From: Aquificaceae bacterium | GTDB taxonomy: Bacteria > Aquificota > Aquificia > Aquificales > Aquificaceae | Direction of reading: 5' to 3' | DNA length: 6,469 nt | Assembly: GCA_025057715.1 (NCBI GenBank) | Contig: JANWVD010000050.1 | Coordinates: 1-6,469 of the forward strand | Part shown: piece after piece, positions 1 to 5,266 of the stretch | Layout: each line of letters begins with the position of its first letter | Numbering within the stretch: the first letter of the stretch is position 1 | Program-made: the position numbers and the translations under genes | The notes under the pieces: generated by a model | Told to the model about the DNA's origin: nothing | Databases searched by the model: none | Seen by the model: the letters and a program-made list of their open reading frames with translations, nothing else

Positions 1-46
1 CGGCACCTCACATAACCCCTCTTTAAAATTTACCATAAAAAACAGC

Positions 47-158
47 AGAAGAAAAGTCTTATAGCCGGGTTCTGTTCTATATAGCTATTACTCATGTAAA
101 TTGTTAGCTTAGGTCTGGCATATTTCCTCATTTGGGTTTTATATAAGCGTTTTCTTTG
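47..158 (-). ncRNA. Candidate RNase P RNA-like transcript (minimal, or a 3' remnant)
   Basis: Seen: minus-strand 75-60 reads ACAGAACCCGGCTATA. This is nearly the universally conserved 3' P4 motif of RNase P RNA (ACAGAACCCGGCTTAT). About 50 nt upstream, 129-123 reads GAGGAAA, the core of the 5' conserved region I. The bases after it (UAUGCC, 122-117) can pair with GGCUAUA (66-60), giving 6 bp with one bulged U in a P4-like position. The ends, 156-142 and 63-49, pair at 13 of 15 positions and resemble P1, which closes RNase P RNA. A T6 run follows at 41-36 as printed on the plus strand (A-run). Known: RNase P RNA matures tRNA 5' ends and is usually 300-400 nt, with smaller archaeal and mitochondrial forms. 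Odd: the specificity domain, P3 and the canonical GUCCGGG strand are missing, and the P1-like and P4-like pairings compete for about four bases. It could be a very reduced RNA, the 3' remnant of a lost rnpB, or chance for the 5' motif. The boundaries are set by the inverted repeat and are approximate. Confidence 0.4.
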
Positions 159-180
159 GAGTAATATGTCTAATTTGGTG

Positions 181-206
181 CTTAGTTTGGTATTTCCAAA
201 GCTAAG
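181..206. repeat. Bulged 10-bp hairpin in the intergenic region
   Basis: The arms 181-190 (CTTAGTTTGG) and 196-206 (CCAAAGCTAAG) pair over 10 bp with one unpaired G at 201 and a 5-nt loop. No T-run follows on either strand, so it is not a standard terminator. It lies just 5' of the RNase P-like element in the minus-strand direction and may be part of the same RNA. Confidence 0.5.
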
Positions 207-287
207 TATTCTTATATTGTTTATATTAATCCATAAAAGGTTTTAATTCTATTTAGGAAAAATGCTCGGTTTTTACGATATAATTCT

Positions 288-310
288 AAAGCTCTTACAA
301 GAAAGAGTTT
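288..310 (-). terminator. Weak hairpin after the deacetylase stop, possible operon terminator
   Basis: Read on the minus strand, AAACTCTT (310-303) pairs with AAGAG-C-TTT (296-288) over 8 bp with one bulged base and a 6-nt loop, 8 nt past the deacetylase stop codon. What follows is AT-rich but not a clean T-run (AGAATTATAT). It may therefore be a poor terminator, an RNA-end stabiliser, or the start of the structured RNA downstream. Confidence 0.25.
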
Positions 311-318
311 TATTCCAA

Positions 319-978
319 TTATTTTATATAATCATCTATTAGAACAAACCTGTATCCTTTTTTCTTTAGTTCTTGGATTATTTTAGGCATAGCCTTTGCG
401 GTTGAATATCCTCTTCCATTAACATGGAATATCAAAATGCTGCCTGGTTTTGTCTTTTCTAAGACATGACTTGCTAATCTTTCTGGAGTTATGTTTCTAT
501 CAGGGTCTCCGCTCGGGAAGGTCCAATGCACTACTTTATAGCCCATGCTCTCTACTAGCTTTAGTGTTTTTTCGTCATAGTTTCCTGCTGGGAATCTGAA
601 GTATTTTGGTCTTTGTCCTATGGTGTTTTGTATGAGCTCCTCTACATCACGCACCTCTTTTATTACAGAGCTCGCTGGAAGTCGCTCCATGTGCAAATAG
701 TGATTCATTGAGTGGTTATGTATGCTCACTAAGCCACTCGAGTGAAGCTTTTTTATCTCTTCTTTATTTCTTAGCAAGAATTTACCACTAACAAACAATG
801 TGAAAGGTATTTTGTTAGAAACTAAGTAATCAATGATACCCATATCAAGATAAGAGGGTGTTTTGGTTTCACAAGCATCTAATGTAATAGCAACCACTTT
901 TTCTTCGGTTGGGAGGCGATTTATAACTCCAGCGTGAGTAAATATAGGCAAGATTAAAAGCAACAAAAATAGCACCAT
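319..978 (-). CDS. Secreted polysaccharide deacetylase (NodB-like, TLDAC variant)
   Basis: Probable exported carbohydrate esterase family 4 enzyme that removes N-acetyl groups from an envelope polysaccharide such as peptidoglycan. The actual substrate is unknown. Residues 1-16 form a hydrophobic signal peptide with a likely cut after THA. It is unusual in having no positive charge before the hydrophobic core. NodB motifs appear in order: TLDAC (32-36), HSMNH (89-93, metal-binding His89 and His93), RFPA (128-131), HWTFPSGD (151-158) and FHVNG (184-188). The second Asp of the usual TFDD motif, a metal ligand in classical members, is Ala35. The TxDAC form recurs in a subgroup of the family, so this is a lineage trait rather than obvious decay. 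The ATG start is fixed by an in-frame stop shortly upstream and a GGAGG site 10 nt away (993-989). It starts 1 nt after the lipoprotein gene ends, so it is probably translationally coupled, and is last in the run. At 219 aa it is a complete single-domain enzyme. Confidence 0.85.
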   Translation of the reverse strand: MVLFLLLLILPIFTHAGVINRLPTEEKVVAITLDACETKTPSYLDMGIIDYLVSNKIPFTLFVSGKFLLRNKEEIKKLHSSGLVSIHNHSMNHYLHMERLPASSVIKEVRDVEELIQNTIGQRPKYFRFPAGNYDEKTLKLVESMGYKVVHWTFPSGDPDRNITPERLASHVLEKTKPGSILIFHVNGRGYSTAKAMPKIIQELKKKGYRFVLIDDYIK

Positions 979-979
979 T

Positions 980-1843
980 TTACAAAATCCTCCTTCCTGG
1001 TGTTTTCACTATTTTCCACTCATCATTCTCTTTTTCTACAGTCCAAACACCTTCCCAAACTTCTTCCTTTTTAGAGGCGGTCTTTTTTTGTCTAACTCTT
1101 ACATAAACCTCTGCGAATCTACCACGGATACTTAGCACATTTACTTCCTCTATAACATAGTACTCAGTATAGTTTGCTATTTCAGTTAGTTTAGCTACGC
1201 TTATTTCTGGTTTTCTATGAGAAACATAAAAATCAAGAGCCTCCTCGATGTTTTTCTCCTCTACGGCTCTATGGTAGCTTTCTACGAGCTTTCTTATCAA
1301 AGCCTCGTCGCTTTCATGGTGCGGTTCCCCTTTAGGTTTGTAAGTTTCCTCTTGCCTAGGTATGTACTCTGGTGGTGGAGGTGACGGTAGCTCATACTCT
1401 TTGACCTTTGTGCAAGCGGGAGATATACCTAGATCGCATCCTCTTTTGTAATTCATTAGCGCCAGGTTTATATCTTTGTTGATGCCTGCTCTTCCCCTCT
1501 CATATATTCCTCCTAAGTTAAAGCAGGCCTCCCCATGACCATCGGAGCAAAGCTGAGAATAAATCTCAACAACTTGTCTAATATCACCTTGGATATGCCT
1601 ATCCATTATGTAAGCTTGACGCAGACAAGCATCTTTCATCTTCAGTTTACATGCTTTCTCGCAAACTTTTAGGGCTTTAAGGTATTCACCTTTTTCTATG
1701 TAGGATATACATTCTTTTCGTAATTTATCTGGATTTTTACCGATTGGAATAACCTTCAGTACGCGAGCAAACAACCCCTCTTCAAAGAAGCTACCGCAAG
1801 AGCTTAAGATTAAAAGCATTAACAAACTATATACTCTTCTCAT
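980..1843 (-). CDS. Lipoprotein with cysteine-paired Sel1-like repeats and an NTF2-like C-terminal domain
   Basis: Probably a periplasm-facing lipoprotein of 287 aa with an unknown partner. A short signal (1-15) ends in a lipobox, LSSC, with Cys16 as the lipid anchor. Residues about 40-150 form Sel1/TPR-like helical repeats. Three Cys pairs share the same spacing (C65/C73, C99/C107, C136/C144), as in Helicobacter cysteine-rich proteins where each repeat is locked by a disulfide; C45 and C61 are further cysteines. A proline-rich linker (about 153-170) leads to an alpha+beta domain (about 178-285, ending in EGVWTVEKENDEWKIVKTPG) that resembles NTF2/SnoaL-like folds with no clear active site. 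The start chosen is ATG at 1843, which overlaps the upstream stop as ATGA; a TTG 18 nt earlier is possible but less likely. GGGAAG lies 10 nt upstream. The role is inferred to be protein-protein scaffolding at the envelope. Confidence 0.8.
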   Translation of the reverse strand: MRRVYSLLMLLILSSCGSFFEEGLFARVLKVIPIGKNPDKLRKECISYIEKGEYLKALKVCEKACKLKMKDACLRQAYIMDRHIQGDIRQVVEIYSQLCSDGHGEACFNLGGIYERGRAGINKDINLALMNYKRGCDLGISPACTKVKEYELPSPPPPEYIPRQEETYKPKGEPHHESDEALIRKLVESYHRAVEEKNIEEALDFYVSHRKPEISVAKLTEIANYTEYYVIEEVNVLSIRGRFAEVYVRVRQKKTASKKEEVWEGVWTVEKENDEWKIVKTPGRRIL

Positions 1844-2193
1844 TTTATTAATTCTTCCCAAATTTGTTTTTTATTTATCCCTATCACAGATAGGGCTCTA
1901 ACTATAGAGATAGTTATTATACTTACAAGCGAGCCTTTCATTACAAGAAATTCTGTTCTTTGAGCCCTTTCTAGAGATTCTCTTTTCTTTCGTATCTGCA
2001 AATCTTCAGATTGCATGACTGGTTTGTCTTCTTTAAGGTTTTCATTCTCTATGCGTGCGGACATGTATATTGAAGTTGCTAATAAAAGAACTAACGCGCT
2101 CAAAAAAGCAAGACCGAGAAAAAAGTAATAAGCCACCCTGAGAAAAACCCTTGCCAATACCTGAAGGATTTCACTCAGCTTTTTTAATATCAT
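1840..2193 (-). CDS. Small membrane protein of unknown function
   Basis: I do not recognise a family. The 117-aa product has a strong membrane segment at about residues 17-42 (hydrophobic, beginning near LRVAYYFFLG). A charged, possibly helical stretch follows at about 44-80, rich in Glu, Lys and Arg. A second, weaker hydrophobic segment lies at about 86-106. It could be a one- or two-pass inner-membrane protein. The gene starts 23 nt inside the end of the dehydrogenase gene and ends in an ATGA overlap with the lipoprotein gene, so its expression is tied to both. The start is uncertain: ATG at 2193 has GGGAGG only 1 nt upstream, too close for normal initiation; TTG at 2202 lacks a good site; TTG at 2157 would still keep the first membrane segment. 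Its position next to a lipoprotein suggests a shared envelope role, but that is only context. Confidence 0.65.
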   Translation of the reverse strand: MILKKLSEILQVLARVFLRVAYYFFLGLAFLSALVLLLATSIYMSARIENENLKEDKPVMQSEDLQIRKKRESLERAQRTEFLVMKGSLVSIITISIVRALSVIGINKKQIWEELIK

Positions 2194-3052
2194 GCCTCCC
2201 AAACTCGTATCTAAGACCGGCTATGAGCCTATCTCTGAAAGAGTTTTCCTGCCTTGAGCGAAAGCGTGCAAAAAGGGCTTCGGCAATTGTAGGCACCGGG
2301 ACTGCGAGCTTTATCGCCTCTTCAACAGTCCAGCGACCTTCCCCTGTATCTTCAACATACGGCTTTATATCCTCAAGTGAGCCAAAGTCTAAAAACACCC
2401 TCTCTGTCAGCTCCATGAGCCAGCTTCTTATAACGCTACCTGTGTTATAGATTCTTGCAACCTGCGAAAGGTCGTATCCAAAGCCAGAAGCAAAAAGCAG
2501 CTCAAATCCCTCGCCTATTGCTTGCATGATTGCGTATTCAATTCCGTTATGGACCATCTTGGCAAAGTGCCCAGCGCCGGAAGGTCCTAAATAGGCATAG
2601 CCTACACCGTTATAAGAGAGAGTTTTGAAAATACCCTCTACTTTGTTAAAAGCACCCTTATCACCGCCTATCATTAGGCAATAGCCATGCTCTTGACCAG
2701 CTACCCCGCCGCTAACGCCAACATCGAGAAAGTAAACGCCAATTTCTGAAAGCTCTTTTGAGCGCCTCTTGGATTCTAAATAATGGCTATTTCCGCCATC
2801 TATTACTATGGTGCCCTCTGAAAGTATGGCTTTGAGGCTACTTATAACCTCATCAACAAGCTGATGAGGGACCATAATCCATATAACCTCTGGCTTTACG
2901 CTATCAAGACTCTCAACAGGCTTTGCAAAGCCCTTTATCTTCTCAAGGACCTCTTTGTTTTTGTCAAAGCCATAGACTTCAAAGCCTGCCTTTGATAAAC
3001 GCTCTGAGATGCCAAAGCCCATCCTCCCAAGACCCACTACTAAGATTTTCAT
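2171..3052 (-). CDS. gnd: 6-phosphogluconate dehydrogenase, decarboxylating, short NAD-type
   Basis: Converts 6-phosphogluconate to ribulose 5-phosphate plus CO2 in the cytosol (oxidative pentose phosphate pathway). At 293 aa it is the short form; E. coli-type enzymes have about 470 residues. A Rossmann domain opens with GLGRMG (7-12). IDGGNS (84-89), DVGVSGGVAG (110-119) and the catalytic pair Lys165 and Asn169 in AKMVHN follow. The helical C-terminal part carries DTGEGRW (235-241) and RFRSRQ (263-268), typical of the short group. Asp30 at the end of beta-strand 2 replaces the Asn-Arg-Thr used to grip the NADP phosphate, so NAD preference is inferred. The ATG at 3052 puts the glycine motif at the normal distance; an upstream extension to 3082 would add ten non-conserved residues. 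It starts 4 nt after the 86-aa gene, with no clear ribosome site, so coupling is likely. No other pentose phosphate gene is in the window. Confidence 0.92.
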   Translation of the reverse strand: MKILVVGLGRMGFGISERLSKAGFEVYGFDKNKEVLEKIKGFAKPVESLDSVKPEVIWIMVPHQLVDEVISSLKAILSEGTIVIDGGNSHYLESKRRSKELSEIGVYFLDVGVSGGVAGQEHGYCLMIGGDKGAFNKVEGIFKTLSYNGVGYAYLGPSGAGHFAKMVHNGIEYAIMQAIGEGFELLFASGFGYDLSQVARIYNTGSVIRSWLMELTERVFLDFGSLEDIKPYVEDTGEGRWTVEEAIKLAVPVPTIAEALFARFRSRQENSFRDRLIAGLRYEFGRHDIKKAE

Positions 3053-3056
3053 AAAC

Positions 3057-3317
3057 TTAATTGTAACCAAAAATGAGGTCAAGAATGGCAGGCTCTATCC
3101 TAAACTCCCAGTTTTGAAAGTGCTCTTCTTTATCGAGGATACTTAAATAGCCCTCCTTTTCAAAGTAAAGCAATACCTTTGCAAGATTTGCAAGCCCGCA
3201 AATTTTGGCGCTCTGGAGGCTTGTTATCTTTACAACTGGCTGCGGCGTTTCAGCTTCTTTGAATATCCTTAAAAGCTCATCTCTTAAGGCAAAATTAAGC
3301 GATTCAAGGTCGCACAT
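3057..3317 (-). CDS. Small cytosolic protein of unknown function, possibly winged-helix
   Basis: This 86-aa product is not one I can name. It has no signal or membrane segment. Predicted layout by eye: helix at about 9-22, short helix at about 31-40, a longer amphipathic helix at about 42-56 (GLANLAKVLLYFEKEG), then a likely beta-hairpin (57-73) and a final helix. That order resembles a winged helix-turn-helix, so DNA or RNA binding is possible, but this is inference. The ATG lies inside the last codons of murE (14-nt overlap) and has a strong GGAGG site 6 nt upstream (3328-3324), so the start is firm. It ends 4 nt before the dehydrogenase start. The overlap and good ribosome site argue that it is a real gene. 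Confidence 0.7.
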   Translation of the reverse strand: MCDLESLNFALRDELLRIFKEAETPQPVVKITSLQSAKICGLANLAKVLLYFEKEGYLSILDKEEHFQNWEFRIEPAILDLIFGYN

Positions 3318-4692
3318 TTAAAGCCTCCAGCACAATTTCTGAATCATTGAATGGATATCTTATACCATTTATCTCTTGGTAGGTCTCATGACCTTTGCCT
3401 GCTATCACTATTACATCACCCTCCTTTGCAAGTGATATAGCGAGCTTTATTGCAAGCTTTCTATCAAGCTCAAGAATATAGTGATTGCCAGAGAATCCTT
3501 CTATGATGTCCTTTGCAATTGACATTGGCTCTTCGCTCCTTGGATTATCTGAAGTAATAATGCAAAGCTCGCATATTTTAGATGCAACTTCTCCCATAAG
3601 CGGTCTTTTGCCTCTGTCTCTGTCCCCCCCTGCGCCAAAGACGCATATTAGCCTGTTTTTTGATATTTTCCTTGCGCTAAGAAGCAGCTTCTCGAGAGCG
3701 TCTGGGGTATGAGCATAGTCAATAACGACCACAAACCCCTCGCCCTTGTAAGTTTCAAACCTGCCTGGGACATAGAGTTCTTTGAGGGCTTTGGCTATGA
3801 CCTCAGTGTCAATTTTGGCGGCAAGTCCAAAGGCTACCCCCATTGCTATATTGTGAGCTTGAAAATCCCCCACAAGCGAGGAGCGAAAGCTCATCGTTTT
3901 GCCTCTAAAGCTTAGCTCAATCTCAGAGCCGTCAAAGCCGGTTTTGAAGTTTAAAATCTTAAGCTCGCCATCTTTTCCAAAAGTAATTGGGTTTTTGGAA
4001 ACTTTTATAAGCCTTTGACCATATGAATCATCAGAGTTTATGAGCGCAAACTCATACTCGTAATTTGTAAATAGCTTGCTTTTGGCAAGGAAGTAATTTT
4101 CCATGCTTAGATGATAATCAAGATGGTCTCTGCTAAGGTTTGTAAAGCCAACTGCGAAAAACTTGCAGCCCTCTATGCGCCTTTGGTCAAGTGCATGTGA
4201 TGAAACTTCCATAACAACCCACTTTGCGCCATCTTTTCTCATTAAGTTTAAGACCCTATTTAGTGTCAAAACATCCGGCGTTGTTAGCTTAGATTTAACA
4301 TAGCTACGCTTAGAGGTGCGATAAGCTATCGTTCCAATAATTCCAGTTTCAAAACCTGCGCTTGCCAAAATCTTCTGAATTATATAACTTGATGTGGTTT
4401 TGCCATTAGTTCCCGTGATTCCAACCAACTTAAGCTCTTTGCACGGGTTTTTGTAAAACTCAGAAGATAAATCAGCAAGCACTGACCTTATATTGCTAAC
4501 TTTTAAAACCCGCTCGCTAAAATGCTCTTGCTCTGACAAAACGAAGCTAGCACCCCTCCTTAGGGCTTCTTCTATGAAAAGATTCCCGTCAAATCTTTTA
4601 CCCTCAAGGGCAAAAAACAAGTATCCGGGTCTTACTTTCCTTGAATCGCAAGTTATCCCCTTAGAGCTCTTTAAAATTTCCTTTAGGTCCAC
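3304..4692 (-). CDS. murE: UDP-MurNAc-L-Ala-D-Glu:meso-diaminopimelate ligase (MurE)
   Basis: Cytosolic ATP-dependent ligase that adds the third residue to the peptidoglycan stem peptide. The N-terminal domain has the uridine-binding TCDSRKV (14-20). The ATP loop is GTNGKTT (94-100). TTPD (137-140), SSHALD (164-169) and SRDHLDYH (187-194) follow, with Lys204 at the place of the carbamylated lysine. The C-terminal domain has DYAHTPDAL (325-333), DNPR (382-385) and GKGHE (432-436). DNPR is the signature of meso-diaminopimelate enzymes, against DNPA in lysine-adding ones. At 462 aa it is slightly short for the family but complete. The start is GTG at 4692, directly preceded by an in-frame TAA, with no ribosome site. 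A TATAAT (4704-4699) ends 7 nt before it, so the message may be leaderless. First gene of the minus-strand run; its end overlaps the 86-aa gene. Other mur genes are not nearby. Confidence 0.96.
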   Translation of the reverse strand: MDLKEILKSSKGITCDSRKVRPGYLFFALEGKRFDGNLFIEEALRRGASFVLSEQEHFSERVLKVSNIRSVLADLSSEFYKNPCKELKLVGITGTNGKTTSSYIIQKILASAGFETGIIGTIAYRTSKRSYVKSKLTTPDVLTLNRVLNLMRKDGAKWVVMEVSSHALDQRRIEGCKFFAVGFTNLSRDHLDYHLSMENYFLAKSKLFTNYEYEFALINSDDSYGQRLIKVSKNPITFGKDGELKILNFKTGFDGSEIELSFRGKTMSFRSSLVGDFQAHNIAMGVAFGLAAKIDTEVIAKALKELYVPGRFETYKGEGFVVVIDYAHTPDALEKLLLSARKISKNRLICVFGAGGDRDRGKRPLMGEVASKICELCIITSDNPRSEEPMSIAKDIIEGFSGNHYILELDRKLAIKLAISLAKEGDVIVIAGKGHETYQEINGIRYPFNDSEIVLEALNVRP

Positions 4693-4698
4693 TTATCT

Positions 4699-4706
4699 AT
4701 TATAAT
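4699..4706. promoter_or_regulatory. Palindromic -10 element shared by divergent genes
   Basis: ATTATAAT at 4699-4706 is its own reverse complement, so it supplies TATAAT in both directions: 4701-4706 on the plus strand and 4704-4699 on the minus strand. The minus-strand box would place transcription start at or next to the GTG of murE. The plus-strand box would start transcripts near 4713, inside the GC-rich inverted repeat before the carbonic-anhydrase-like gene. No good TTGACA-like -35 hexamer is visible at 16-18 bp on either side. Confidence 0.55.
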
Positions 4707-4735
4707 CTAAGGGGGCTTTGCCCCCTTAGACCCCC
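4706..4735. repeat. Perfect GC-rich inverted repeat with a second C5 block before the ATG
   Basis: The arms 4706-4716 (TCTAAGGGGGC) and 4720-4730 (GCCCCCTTAGA) pair perfectly over 11 bp around a TTT loop. A further CCCCC (4731-4735) directly abuts the ATG at 4736, so the G5 block could pair with either C5 block. It is not followed by a T-run and lies between divergent starts, so it is not a terminator. It replaces any Shine-Dalgarno site for the plus-strand gene. It could be a dispersed repeat, a protein site, or a 5'-leader structure. Confidence 0.7.
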
Positions 4736-5266
4736 ATGTTAATGGCTTTTAATGGCAAGTTTCCAAAGATAGCTAAAGGGGTTTACATATCGCCCGGATG
4801 TTACATAATTGGCGATGTAGAAATTGGTAAAGATTCCTCAGTTTGGTTTGGGACAGTTATAAGAGGGGATGTTAATTACATCAAAATAGGCGAAAGGGTA
4901 AACATTCAAGATAATTGCGTCATACATGTAACTCATAAAACCCATCCAACCATTCTTTACGATGATATAACAGTAGGTCATAGGGTTATTCTGCACGGAT
5001 GCACCATAAAGAGCCAAGTTCTAATAGGTATGGGGGCGATTATCATGGACGGGGCAATAGTGAGCGAAAACTCCATCGTTGGCGCAGGGGCTTTAATTAC
5101 TCAAAACAAGAGCTTCCCGCCGGGGGTTTTGATAGCAGGCTTTCCGGCAAAAGTGATAAGAGACCTAACTCAGAGCGAGATTGAAGCGATTAAAACCTCT
5201 GTGGAAAACTACGTTAGCTACAAAAACCTATACCTCAGTCAAGACCAATCAGCAAGCTTCCAATAA
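4736..5266 (+). CDS. Gamma-carbonic anhydrase-like left-handed beta-helix protein (YrdA/PaaY type)
   Basis: Cytosolic hexapeptide-repeat protein of 176 aa that should form a trimer with metal between subunits. Repeats such as VEIGKD, IKIGER, ITVGHR and AIVSEN run through about 20-135, followed by a C-terminal helix (145-168). The three metal-binding histidines of the gamma class match His64 (CVIH), His81 (TVGH) and His86 (ILHGC). The supporting residues Arg43 and Asp45 in VIRGD and Gln58 in NIQD are present. The acidic loop with the proton-shuttle glutamate of the archaeal Cam enzyme is absent, as in Cap/YrdA relatives, many of which show little or no carbonic anhydrase activity, so the true reaction is open. 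ATG at 4736 and at 4742 are both possible; neither has a ribosome site and the first follows CCCCC. The 3' end overlaps the convergent transporter gene by 32 bp. Confidence 0.88.
   Translation: MLMAFNGKFPKIAKGVYISPGCYIIGDVEIGKDSSVWFGTVIRGDVNYIKIGERVNIQDNCVIHVTHKTHPTILYDDITVGHRVILHGCTIKSQVLIGMGAIIMDGAIVSENSIVGAGALITQNKSFPPGVLIAGFPAKVIRDLTQSEIEAIKTSVENYVSYKNLYLSQDQSASFQ

Larger units (their letters stand above)
1..318. other. AT-rich, structured intergenic region without a convincing protein gene
   Basis: This stretch downstream of the deacetylase gene shows no supportable reading frame on either strand, except a possible 12-codon start running off the left edge on the minus strand (ATG at 36-34). 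It does hold several inverted repeats: a 13-of-15-bp pairing between 49-63 and 142-156, a 7-bp pairing between 87-93 and 159-165, a bulged 10-bp hairpin at 181-206, and a hairpin at 288-310 next to the deacetylase stop codon. The minus strand carries RNase P RNA-like motifs at 60-75 and 121-129. The density of pairing suggests a transcribed structured RNA rather than a plain spacer. A decayed gene cannot be excluded. Confidence 0.6.

Noticed and set aside
1..36. Possible minus-strand gene beginning at ATG 36 and running off the left edge
   Set aside because: Only twelve codons are visible, there is no ribosome site before it and no recognisable motif.
319..560. Search for the missing 5' third of a standard RNase P RNA inside the deacetylase gene
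   Set aside because: No GAGGAAAGTCC-like string occurs on the minus strand there, and the deacetylase frame is conserved to its end, so a normal full-length rnpB does not fit.
2151..2450. Plus-strand open frame of 99 codons opposite the dehydrogenase gene
   Set aside because: It is antisense to a clearly conserved enzyme, with no family signature and biased composition expected from the reverse strand.
3485..3915. Plus-strand open frames opposite murE
   Set aside because: They are short, antisense to conserved MurE motifs, and have no ribosome sites or recognisable product.
4706..4730. GC-rich hairpin as an intrinsic terminator
   Set aside because: It sits between two divergent start codons and has no T-run on either strand.
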